A stretch of 64,000 nucleotides of DNA from Desulfuromonas sp. TF (GTDB lineage: Bacteria; Desulfobacterota; Desulfuromonadia; Desulfuromonadales; ATBO01): assembly GCF_000472285.1 (NCBI RefSeq), contig NZ_KI421421.1, positions 689,182 to 753,181 of the forward strand, in the 5' to 3' direction. Both the position numbers and the translations under genes were made by a program. Position 1 is the first letter of the stretch. Each line of letters starts with the position of its first letter. Under the pieces are notes generated by a model, which made no database searches, was not told where the DNA came from, and saw only the letters and a program-made list of their open reading frames with translations. This document shows, piece after piece, positions 29,470 through 36,943 of this stretch.

Positions 29470-30291
29470 ATGAAATGTCTATTCAGGCGAAACTGGCATA
29501 CCTCCGTCCGCCGGGGCGACGATGACGTGCTTGAAAGTGAAACCAGCTATCTGGATACGGACAGGGAATCCGTTGCGCGCCTTCGGGTCGGGGTGTCCGA
29601 TTTTGTCATCCGGGACGCCGAATGGGAAGAACAGAGGCCGGTGCCCGAGGGAAGGAAAGTTCACCCCGTTCCGATGCTGACGGGAAAGGATGCGTATTTC
29701 AACGCGGGGCCGGCGTTGCGGGAGCTGACCGCGGTCACGGACGATCCTCTGCTCGCGCCTCTGTTTGCCGAGACGGTCAAGGGGATCATTCAGGCGGAGA
29801 CTTTTATCTGGAAAGAGCGCGGCTACTCTTCGGCCGAGGAGTATGAGCAGAGCTGGGAGGAGTCTTACAAAGGCAGCTGCCGCTATTACAGCAACCTGGA
29901 CCGCCTGACCCAGACCTGGTTTGAACATGTAGGAGAAACCACGCGCGAAGGGAATCTGTTTGTCCGCTTCAAGACCCAGACCCTCTACTCCCAAGGGAAT
30001 GACACCTTCCTCCTGGTCGGAAACTTCAGCGATTCCTTTCACCAGGTATCGGTCGCCCTGACCCTTGACCGGGAGATGGAAGTGAAGAAGGCCGAAGGCA
30101 ACCTGCTCAGGGCCCCCGATGCAGTCTGCAAGGAATCCGCTGTTTTCATGGAGGAACTCGTGGGACTCAATCTGAAAGGCATGACTAAAAAGGAGCTTGC
30201 AAACGTCCTCGGCAGAGAGCAGGGATGTGTCCATGTGATCGATCTGACCTATGATGTGGCCCAGGTTCTCCATTATTGTGCCGAGCTCTGA
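29470..30291 (+). CDS. DUF2889 family protein
   Basis: A 273-residue cytoplasmic protein. It shows the DUF2889 layout: an early RRGDD/ARLRVGVSDFVIRDAEWEE segment, a middle with FIWKERGYSS, and the C-terminal signature GREQGCVHVIDLTYDVAQ. The family is widespread in deltaproteobacteria but its role is unknown. It has a GAGG ribosome site and stands between the DUF2238 gene and a thioredoxin-like gene. Confidence 0.75.
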   Translation: MKCLFRRNWHTSVRRGDDDVLESETSYLDTDRESVARLRVGVSDFVIRDAEWEEQRPVPEGRKVHPVPMLTGKDAYFNAGPALRELTAVTDDPLLAPLFAETVKGIIQAETFIWKERGYSSAEEYEQSWEESYKGSCRYYSNLDRLTQTWFEHVGETTREGNLFVRFKTQTLYSQGNDTFLLVGNFSDSFHQVSVALTLDREMEVKKAEGNLLRAPDAVCKESAVFMEELVGLNLKGMTKKELANVLGREQGCVHVIDLTYDVAQVLHYCAEL

Positions 30292-30363
30292 TGACTGCCC
30301 GTGCATCACACCCCCTGGTGCTGATACAATGGAAAAAATACGGAATCTTTCGTGAGGTCGACC

Positions 30364-30606
30364 ATGAAGATTGAGGTTCTCGGCGACGAGTGCAAAAAAT
30401 GCCGGATTCTCTATGACAACGTCCTGCGGGCGGTGGCTGAAAGCGGCGAACAGATGGAGGTCGTGCGGACCAACGATCCCGAGGTCCTGGCAGTTTACGG
30501 AGTCCACTCCCTTCCCGGGCTGGCGATCGACGGAACCCTGCAGTCCTCCGGGAAGTTTCTCTCGGTGGAGCAGATCAGGGATCTGCTTGAACGGGAGCCT
30601 TCCTGA
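30364..30606 (+). CDS. Small thioredoxin-fold protein with CxxC
   Basis: An 80-residue thioredoxin-like (Thioredoxin_3-type) protein. It opens MKIEVLGDECKKCRILYDNV, with the redox pair Cys11-Cys14 as CKKC, and has the cis-proline region VHSLPGLAIDG. Members are thought to act in disulfide exchange or metal/arsenic-linked redox chemistry; the partner is unknown. The ATG at 30364 is preferred over an upstream GTG at 30352. The next gene begins 40 bp later. Confidence 0.85.
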   Translation: MKIEVLGDECKKCRILYDNVLRAVAESGEQMEVVRTNDPEVLAVYGVHSLPGLAIDGTLQSSGKFLSVEQIRDLLEREPS

Positions 30607-30645
30607 ATTTGAATGCGCGACAACTTCCCGAGGCGATCGACATCC

Positions 30646-32370
30646 ATGTCCCGCAAGCTCATCGATAAGGCCCGCCGTCGCCTGGAAGGCGAGACCGGCT
30701 GCCGGTCCAATCCCTGGGGCGGACGTCTGTCCGTGGCCCTGCTCTATCCCAACACCTATCACCAGGCCATGAGCAACCTGGGATTCCTCTCGATCTACCA
30801 CCACATCAACAGCCGCGAGGATGCCCTGTGCGAACGCTTCTTCCTCCCCGATCCCGAGGATCTGGCGGAGCATCGAAAGACCGGGTACCCTCTCTTCTCT
30901 CTAGAATCGGGGCGTCACCTGACCGATTTCGACGTCATCGCCTTTTCGATTTCCTTCGAAAACGACTATATCCATCTGCCCACCATTTTCGAGTTGAGCC
31001 GCCTCCCTCTTTATGCCGAGGATCGCGCCGACCGCTTCCCCCTCCTGCTGTGCGGCGGAGTCTGCGCTTTTCTCAACCCCGAGCCGCTGGCGCCGATCAT
31101 GGACGTCTTCGCCATAGGGGAGGGGGAGGTCCTCCTTCCGGCCTTCTTTGAGGCCATGGCGCTGGAAAAAGCCGGCGGGACGGATCTGCTCCGCCGTCTT
31201 TCCGCCGTCCCCGGTCTGTACGTCCCTTCTCTGTACCGGGTCGATTACAACGAGGACGGCACCGTCAGGAAATATACGGCGGAGACGGGGGTTCCCGAGC
31301 GGGTTCGCCGCCAGTGGCTGGCTGATCTGAACAGCGCCGAGACCCGTTCCTTCATCCTGACGGAGGAGACGGAGTTCTCCGATATGGCCCTCACGGAGAT
31401 CTCCCGGGGCTGCTCCCGCGGATGCCGCTTCTGCGCCGCCGGTTTCCTTTACCTGCCGCCCCGGGAGCGAAACCTGGAGCATCTGATCGATCAGGTGGAC
31501 CAGGGTCTTTGCCACCGTGAAAAAGTGGGTCTGGTGGGTGCAGCCATCTCCGATTATTCGCACATCGGGGAACTGGAAGGGGAAATCCTTGCGCGGGGGG
31601 GAAAGGTCTCGGTGGCCAGCCTGCGCATCGATTCCCTCACCCTGCCGGAGGTGGAGGCTCTGCGCGACTCCGGCCACCGCACCGTGGCGCTGGCGCCCGA
31701 GGCGGGAAGCCAGCGAATGCGGAACCAGGTCAACAAGAACCTCACCGAAGATGAAATCCTCCGCGCCGTGCGGCTGCTGGCGGAAAACGGGATCCCCAAC
31801 CTGAAGCTCTATTTCCTGATCGGACTGCCCGGTGAGGAGGAAGAGGACATCGCCGAGATGCTGGAGCTGACCGGCCGCATTCGTGAGATCTGGGTGGAGG
31901 CAGGAAAAAAACAGGGCCGGCTGGGGAGCATTACGCTGTCGGTGAACCCTTTTATTCCCAAGCCTTCGACCCCCCTGCAGTGGGCGCCCATGGAGGGAGG
32001 GAAAAGTCTCGAACGGAAAATGAAAGTCCTGCGCTCCGCCGTGGCGAGACTCCCCAACACCGAGGTGATCTTCGAATCTCCGCGCGCCGCCACCGTGCAG
32101 GCCTTTCTTTCCCGGGGGGATCGCCGGACCGCGCGGGCGCTGCCGCACCTTGCTTCGGGCAAAAATCTGAAAGCCGCTTGCCGCGAGACCGGCCTGGATG
32201 CGGAGTTTTACGTGACCCGCGAACGAGGAGAAGACGAGGTTTTTCCCTGGGAGATCCTGGACAGCGGGGTGGACCGGGAGTACCTGTGGCAGGAATTTCA
32301 GCGGGGATTGCAGGGGAAACTCACCCCCCGCTGCATGCAGGGCTGCCAGCGCTGCGGAGTATGCGGATAA
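30646..32370 (+). CDS. Radical SAM protein with B12-binding-type N-terminal domain
   Basis: A 574-residue protein from the ATG at 30646 (an in-frame ATG at 30613 would add eleven residues). The N-terminal third resembles the cobalamin-binding-like domain of COG1032 radical SAM proteins (VALLYPNTYHQAMSNLGFLS). The [4Fe-4S] ligand motif is CSRGCRFC, within EISRGCSRGCRFCAAGF. The SAM barrel continues through LAPEAGSQRMRNQVNKNL and a tail ending in CMQGCQRCGVCG, a cysteine-rich segment that could bind a second cluster. The substrate is unknown. Confidence 0.85.
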   Translation: MSRKLIDKARRRLEGETGCRSNPWGGRLSVALLYPNTYHQAMSNLGFLSIYHHINSREDALCERFFLPDPEDLAEHRKTGYPLFSLESGRHLTDFDVIAFSISFENDYIHLPTIFELSRLPLYAEDRADRFPLLLCGGVCAFLNPEPLAPIMDVFAIGEGEVLLPAFFEAMALEKAGGTDLLRRLSAVPGLYVPSLYRVDYNEDGTVRKYTAETGVPERVRRQWLADLNSAETRSFILTEETEFSDMALTEISRGCSRGCRFCAAGFLYLPPRERNLEHLIDQVDQGLCHREKVGLVGAAISDYSHIGELEGEILARGGKVSVASLRIDSLTLPEVEALRDSGHRTVALAPEAGSQRMRNQVNKNLTEDEILRAVRLLAENGIPNLKLYFLIGLPGEEEEDIAEMLELTGRIREIWVEAGKKQGRLGSITLSVNPFIPKPSTPLQWAPMEGGKSLERKMKVLRSAVARLPNTEVIFESPRAATVQAFLSRGDRRTARALPHLASGKNLKAACRETGLDAEFYVTRERGEDEVFPWEILDSGVDREYLWQEFQRGLQGKLTPRCMQGCQRCGVCG

Positions 32371-32491
32371 GCGAGCAGGATAGAGAAAGAAAAATCAGAC
32401 CAGCGGGCTTATAATCCTTGCTCATCATTGGAAATGAACAGTTTGCAGAAACGCGAAGACGGTATTCGGTTTGAAATATTGTGATTTGTCC

Positions 32492-32520
32492 TTGACTCTC
32501 ACCCTGGCGATGTTTAAATA
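32492..32520 (+). promoter_or_regulatory. Sigma-70 promoter of the receiver-like/PilZ gene
   Basis: TTGACT (32492-32497), a 17-bp spacer and TAAATA (32515-32520) lie 28 bp before the start codon at 32548. Confidence 0.65.
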
Positions 32521-32547
32521 GTTCTAATTATCAATGGGACGACCTCC

Positions 32548-33294
32548 ATGGAAAAGCCGCTGATCACGATCGTGGATGAAAACGAGGCTTTGATTAAACT
32601 CCAAGCCGTTTTGCCGCCTCTTGGTTTCCGGGTCCGCATGTTCTTAAAACTGTCCGATTTCATGTCCGCCCCGGAGAAGACATCGTCCGAAGCGATTATT
32701 CTCGACGGCCGATCGGCTGAAGCATTGATCCTTTTAACTGAATCGGGGAGATTACTGTCCTGTATCGAAAATCGTCCGGTGATCATAATTTCGGAAGCAG
32801 GAAATATGAAAATTTATCAAAATTTCCCCAGTAAATACTTTGAACTCCCTTATGTTCTTCCGATGCTTTTCCGCTTTTTTCAGGAGAACCTACCAGTTTT
32901 CAGGCGTGAGCATATGCGTTTGAAGACCAGTCTTCCTGGAATCTATTGTCATGGGGAAGGCTGCCACGTTGCCGAGATCATGAGTCTTGGCACCGGTGGA
33001 GCGTTTATTAAAACCGGATGGCACCAACTTGAAAATAATGATCTGGTCAGAATCGGCATCCCGCTTCTGGGAATGAATAAAGAGTTGGAGATCGAAGGCC
33101 GCGTCGTTTACCTTATCGAACCCAACGAGGAGAACAAGTATCTGCAGGGAGTCGGCGTTTGCTTTACTCGACCTGAAACAGAGACAGTCTGTTACGTGGA
33201 GGATTATATCCGGTATTTCCTTCAAGAGGAACTCCTTAAAGTCGATAGAGCCTGCGTCAATCCTGCCCTGAATTTTTTATCCCTCCCCATCTAA
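32548..33294 (+). CDS. Degenerate receiver domain fused to a PilZ domain
   Basis: A 248-residue protein. Residues 1-115 have the length and strand pattern of a response-regulator receiver (Asp10-Glu11 acidic pair, Asp53 where phosphorylation occurs). The conserved lysine that should precede the late proline is Leu100 (FELPY), so it may not be phosphorylated normally. Residues 119-215 form a PilZ domain with Arg120-x-x-x-Arg124 and SLGTGG, so cyclic di-GMP binding is likely. It has its own promoter. Confidence 0.75.
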   Translation: MEKPLITIVDENEALIKLQAVLPPLGFRVRMFLKLSDFMSAPEKTSSEAIILDGRSAEALILLTESGRLLSCIENRPVIIISEAGNMKIYQNFPSKYFELPYVLPMLFRFFQENLPVFRREHMRLKTSLPGIYCHGEGCHVAEIMSLGTGGAFIKTGWHQLENNDLVRIGIPLLGMNKELEIEGRVVYLIEPNEENKYLQGVGVCFTRPETETVCYVEDYIRYFLQEELLKVDRACVNPALNFLSLPI

Positions 33295-33375
33295 ACTGCT
33301 TCCCAGATGGGCAGTTTGGGCCCTGAAGTTCTGCCGGAGCTGCGGTGCCTATCCCTCTTCTTTTTGCCGTTTCCC

Positions 33376-33403
33376 TTGACATGCCCCTCTCTCGGGCTAG
33401 ACT
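33376..33403 (+). promoter_or_regulatory. Promoter of tpx
   Basis: TTGACA (33376-33381), a 16-bp spacer and TAGACT (33398-33403) lie about 40 bp before the tpx start codon, which has an AAGGAGG ribosome site. Confidence 0.6.
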
Positions 33404-33443
33404 TATGTCCGGTCCGACAATCTTTGCTCAAGGAGGATAGTGC

Positions 33444-33962
33444 ATGACAGAAGAAAGAACCGGCATAATCACCTTCAAGGGAAACCCCATGACCCTTCTG
33501 GGCCCGGACGTAAAGCCGGGCGATTCGGCCCCCGATTTCCGGGTGGTGAACACCGACCTGCAGCCCGTCGGCCTGGCCGATTCCAAGGGGAAGATAAGTC
33601 TCGTCGCGGTGGTCCCCTCCCTCGACACGGGAGTGTGCGATACCATGACCCGTAAATTCAACGAACAGACGGCCCGCCTTCCGGACGAAGTCGTCGTTTA
33701 CACCGTCAGCATGGATCTTCCTTTCGCTCAGAAGCGCTGGTGCGGCAATGCCGGAATAGAAAAGGTAAAGACTCTGTCCGACTATCAGGACCGCTCGTTC
33801 GGTTTGAACTACGGCGTTCTGATCAAGGAGCTGAAGCTGCTGGCCCGCTCGGTATTCGTCATCGGTAAAGACGGCAAAGTGGCGTACCGGGAGATCGTGC
33901 GCGAGGTGACCGATGAGCCGGATTATGAGTCGGCTCTGGCGGCTACGAAAAAGCTGCTGTAG
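33444..33962 (+). CDS. tpx: Thiol peroxidase Tpx
   Basis: An atypical two-cysteine peroxiredoxin of 172 residues that reduces peroxides with thioredoxin. The peroxidatic cysteine is Cys65 in PSLDTGVCDT, and the resolving cysteine is Cys100 in KRWCGN; both are conserved. The N-terminal VTFKGNP-type segment is typical of Tpx. It is monocistronic, with its own promoter and a perfect 19-bp terminator stem. Confidence 0.95.
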   Translation: MTEERTGIITFKGNPMTLLGPDVKPGDSAPDFRVVNTDLQPVGLADSKGKISLVAVVPSLDTGVCDTMTRKFNEQTARLPDEVVVYTVSMDLPFAQKRWCGNAGIEKVKTLSDYQDRSFGLNYGVLIKELKLLARSVFVIGKDGKVAYREIVREVTDEPDYESALAATKKLL

Positions 33963-33975
33963 CATGTGTCGTTTC

Positions 33976-34019
33976 CAATTGAAAAAGCCCCCGCTGTCTG
34001 GCGGGGGCTTTTTCAATTG
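33976..34019. terminator. Bidirectional terminator between tpx and the tatA-like gene
   Basis: A perfect 19-bp inverted repeat with a 6-base loop (TGTCTG, 33995-34000). The core is GCCCCCGC / GCGGGGGC, flanked by A- and T-runs. It can end both tpx (plus strand) and the convergent tatA-like gene (minus strand). Confidence 0.92.
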
Positions 34020-34025
34020 ATGCGC

Positions 34026-34211
34026 CTATTTATCGTCCCGCCGAAACAGGTTGGTGAAGCTGAAGGACTTCTTCAGGTCCTGACGGGTCTTGTCGAGCCG
34101 CCTGTAAGTATCGAAGCCCTGACGAAGTATCCTTCCGGCTCGCCGGGTCCCGAAGATCAGAATCAGAATCAGGACGAGGATGCCTATTTCCATATAGCCG
34201 AAGCCGAACAT
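34026..34211 (-). CDS. TatA-like small membrane protein
   Basis: A 61-residue protein starting at the ATG at 34211, which follows a GGGAGAG ribosome site; an in-frame TTG at 34238 has none. It has an N-terminal membrane helix with an early Glu (MFGFGYMEIG), the FGT-R hinge where TatA has FGPKKLP, and an amphipathic helix (AGRILRQGFDTYRRLDKT). That is the TatA/TatE layout of the twin-arginine translocase. The hinge departs from consensus and no tatC is nearby, so a Tat role is probable but not certain. Confidence 0.7.
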   Translation of the reverse strand: MFGFGYMEIGILVLILILIFGTRRAGRILRQGFDTYRRLDKTRQDLKKSFSFTNLFRRDDK

Positions 34212-34303
34212 GCCGTCTCTCCCGTAATACGTGTTCAACCAAGATGCCGTATCGGCATCGAAAAATCAAAGGCTTTTTCAGAAATGCCGCTGCGAACCGA
34301 CCG

Positions 34304-34332
34304 TTGACAGTACCTTTTGTTTCCGTTAGATT
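34304..34332 (+). promoter_or_regulatory. Promoter of the universal stress protein gene
   Basis: TTGACA (34304-34309), a 17-bp spacer and TAGATT (34327-34332) lie 29 bp before the start codon at 34362. Confidence 0.75.
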
Positions 34333-34361
34333 GATTCAGCCCTGCAGGTGAATGAGGTCTT

Positions 34362-34814
34362 ATGCTGATATTCAGTAAGAAGATACTGGTGGCCATCGAT
34401 GGATCGCCCCAGTCCGATAAGGCAGCCGAGGAGGCGGTTCGAATGGCGGCCGCCTCCGGCAAGCGTTTCAAAAGCAAGGTGTTTGCCGTACTGGTTCTAC
34501 CCAGCATGCCGGCGCCTTCATTCACCGATTTCTTTCCTTCTCCTCCGGCCACCGAGCGACCCGATTGGGAAGAGAAGCGCCAGCGGATCTTTTACGTGAT
34601 TGAAAAGGCCGCCGCCGAGGCCGATGTTCTGCTGGAGAGCGTGGTGGTTTACGGTGACGCCGCTGAGGAGATCATGGCCTTTGCCGAGAGCGAGGAGGTC
34701 GACGTCATCGTCATCGGCTCCTCCGGTTCCGGGCGTATCAAGCGGACGTTGATGGGAAGCGTCTCGACCAAGGTCGCCTTGCACGCCAGTCAATCGGTCT
34801 ACATCGTCCGCTGA
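34362..34814 (+). CDS. Universal stress protein (UspA family)
   Basis: A 150-residue cytoplasmic protein with an early Asp in VAIDGSPQSDKA and the ATP-binding signature GSSGSGRIKRTLMGSVS near the C-terminus. It therefore belongs to the nucleotide-binding type. A proline-rich insertion (PSPPATERPDW) lies in the middle. Its role in stress tolerance is known only at family level. It has its own promoter. Confidence 0.9.
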   Translation: MLIFSKKILVAIDGSPQSDKAAEEAVRMAAASGKRFKSKVFAVLVLPSMPAPSFTDFFPSPPATERPDWEEKRQRIFYVIEKAAAEADVLLESVVVYGDAAEEIMAFAESEEVDVIVIGSSGSGRIKRTLMGSVSTKVALHASQSVYIVR

Positions 34815-34906
34815 TTCCCTTTTCGACCTTATCCAGCCATCCAAAGCGTGCATGCGGGGGAAATCGTCGTGTATTCAATTTTTTCCGGTCAGGATTGAGT
34901 GGGACA

Positions 34907-35725
34907 ATGCTGTTCTCCGTTTCCACCGGTACGCTCTTTATCTTTCCGCTCCCGAAGATCTTCGAGATGGCGGCAGAAGCTGGATTCGACGGCCTGGAGC
35001 TGATCATCAACCAGGATTTCGAGCATGTCGATTCGCGGAAATTGGTGGGAGAACTTTCCAGAATCCTGCCTATCCTCTCCATCCATGCCCCATTCATGTT
35101 CCTGGACGGCTGGGGGAGCCCGGTCGACTCCCTCAAAAAGTCCGTGGAGCTGGCCGCCGACGCCGGGATTCCGTTGGTCAATTTTCATCCTCCCTCCTGG
35201 GCCAAGTTCGAATTTGGTTTCTGGCGCTGGATGTATCGAATCCAGGACTTTCAGAAAGAGGTAGGAGGAGGGGAGGTGCTTCTTACCCTGGAAAATATGC
35301 CCTGGGAGGGGAGTCTCAAAATCAACGAGAATATTCTTTCCCGAAGCGAGAAGATGGTCCAATTCATCACCGAGAGGAACCTCTACCAGACTTTTGATTG
35401 TACCCACGCGGGGTCGGGGAAGACCAGTTTTATCAGTGACTTCTATCTTTTTTACAGCAGTGGCCGGGTCAGGAACATCCACTTCTCCGATTACAGCCAC
35501 GGCCGGCAGCACCTCCTCCCTGGCCGTGGCAGTCTCCCCCTGACACGTTTCCTGAACCACCTCAGTGCCGTCGGGTACGGCGAAACCCTCACCCTTGAGC
35601 TACTCCCCAACGAATTTCCCAAAGACGAGCGGATCATCGTCGAGAGCCTTAAGGAAATTCTTCAGTATCTGCGGCGGGAAACTGCCCTCCCACCCCCTGC
35701 TGATTCTCCCGTCGAATCCCGCTGA
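34907..35725 (+). CDS. Sugar phosphate isomerase/epimerase-type TIM barrel protein
   Basis: A 272-residue protein of the AP-endonuclease-2/xylose-isomerase-like TIM barrel superfamily. Signatures are the N-terminal FEMAAEAGFDGLEL, the metal-ligand regions ILSIHAPF, LTLENMP and FDCTHAG, and HFSDY in the later barrel. The ATG at 34907 is chosen over an in-frame TTG at 34895. The substrate is unknown. It is convergent with the DUF294 gene at 35804. Confidence 0.82.
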   Translation: MLFSVSTGTLFIFPLPKIFEMAAEAGFDGLELIINQDFEHVDSRKLVGELSRILPILSIHAPFMFLDGWGSPVDSLKKSVELAADAGIPLVNFHPPSWAKFEFGFWRWMYRIQDFQKEVGGGEVLLTLENMPWEGSLKINENILSRSEKMVQFITERNLYQTFDCTHAGSGKTSFISDFYLFYSSGRVRNIHFSDYSHGRQHLLPGRGSLPLTRFLNHLSAVGYGETLTLELLPNEFPKDERIIVESLKEILQYLRRETALPPPADSPVESR

Positions 35726-35803
35726 CCACTCCTGAGCATCTTCAGGGCGGCCAATGTGCTTACCTCCTCTTTCCGAGGTGTCTGGAATACCGGAACGAAA
35801 GAC

Positions 35804-36943
35804 TTATGTCGATATAAGGTTGAGTTGGTAACGGTTGTTCATGGTCCGCAGGAAGGGAGTGACCCCTTTGAGTGCTTGACGGAACTGGCGCCGCTCATCA
35901 TCGGTCATGTCCAGCGGGTCGACATGGTTTGTGAGTTTATCGTTCGCGGCCAGTTCTCGCAGTTGCCACTGCAGACGAAATTGGACCAGGAAGGTGAAGG
36001 CTTTTTCTATCGTTTCAAGGTCGTCAGGGGCTAGAACTCCCAGCCTTCCAAGAAGTTCCAGCTTTTCCCAGGTGCTCCCGCCGATGAAGCCGGCTTCGAG
36101 GGCAAGGACGCTCGTGCCAACGGTAATGGCAAAGATACCGGCTTTCTTGAGGTCGACTTTTCCCGCGTGTTCGCCTCTGCGCTCGACTCTGATGCGTCCG
36201 AACATGGAGAGTGGCGGCGGGAAGCGCAAGGCATGGAGCGCCATGTAGGTCAAAAATAAGGAGGAGTGCCGGACTGCGGCGAGGATGTGGCCGTGTAATT
36301 GTTTTTCCATGGCTTTTTCGCCGTGGAGAGCGCGAAGGCCCTGAAACATGCCGAAATTGAGTGTGTTCTCTGGGGTGGGGGCAGCGATCCATTGGTCGAG
36401 AAGCCGCTTCCATTCGGAGAGGCTGTGGCGCCACTGGAGATTGCTGGCCATGATGTTGCCGGGGCAGCGGGGGACGCCGATTTCTTCGAGGGCATCGACG
36501 AACCGAGTTGCGAAGCGCTCAATGTCGGGGAGTTTGTCCTCCGGCAGGTCGTCGACGAAGACGATGGCGCTGTCCTGGTCGGTGCGCAGGACCTGATCGC
36601 CACGCCCTTCACTGCCGAGGGCGAGGAAGGTGGCCCCCTCGGGGAGGCGAATACCCTCGGTGCTTTCCAGCAGGGCAATGAGGCGTAAGGTGATGGCGTC
36701 GTTAAGTCGAGAGATTTTCGGCACCAGGGTTTTTAGGTCGGTGCCCGGGCGGCTGGCGATCCTTACCAGATCGAGCATCCTGACCCCGAGCCCCCGCAGG
36801 GCGTCGATGGATGGGGCTGTCTCAATCTCCCGAAAGAGAGTGAAGAGAAGCGGGGTGCAAGAGCCGACGGCGCCATCCGGGTCCCGACCGGCTGTCCGCC
36901 GTGCAGAATTGCCCGGTTTATCAACTTTGCTGTCACCGGTCAT
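35804..36943 (-). CDS. DUF294 putative nucleotidyltransferase
   Basis: A 379-residue protein with a GlnD-like nucleotidyltransferase domain. The signature is GSEGRGDQ (residues 110-117) followed by Asp122-x-Asp124 in TDQDSAIVF, the catalytic metal ligands. The DUF294 C-terminal helical domain covers about residues 230-375. Many relatives carry N-terminal cNMP and CBS domains; this one has only a short helical N-terminus. The start overlaps the stop of the symporter-kinase gene by four bases. Proteins of this kind accompany the SSS symporter/kinase genes of acetate systems, where their target is not known. Confidence 0.82.
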   Translation of the reverse strand: MTGDSKVDKPGNSARRTAGRDPDGAVGSCTPLLFTLFREIETAPSIDALRGLGVRMLDLVRIASRPGTDLKTLVPKISRLNDAITLRLIALLESTEGIRLPEGATFLALGSEGRGDQVLRTDQDSAIVFVDDLPEDKLPDIERFATRFVDALEEIGVPRCPGNIMASNLQWRHSLSEWKRLLDQWIAAPTPENTLNFGMFQGLRALHGEKAMEKQLHGHILAAVRHSSLFLTYMALHALRFPPPLSMFGRIRVERRGEHAGKVDLKKAGIFAITVGTSVLALEAGFIGGSTWEKLELLGRLGVLAPDDLETIEKAFTFLVQFRLQWQLRELAANDKLTNHVDPLDMTDDERRQFRQALKGVTPFLRTMNNRYQLNLIST

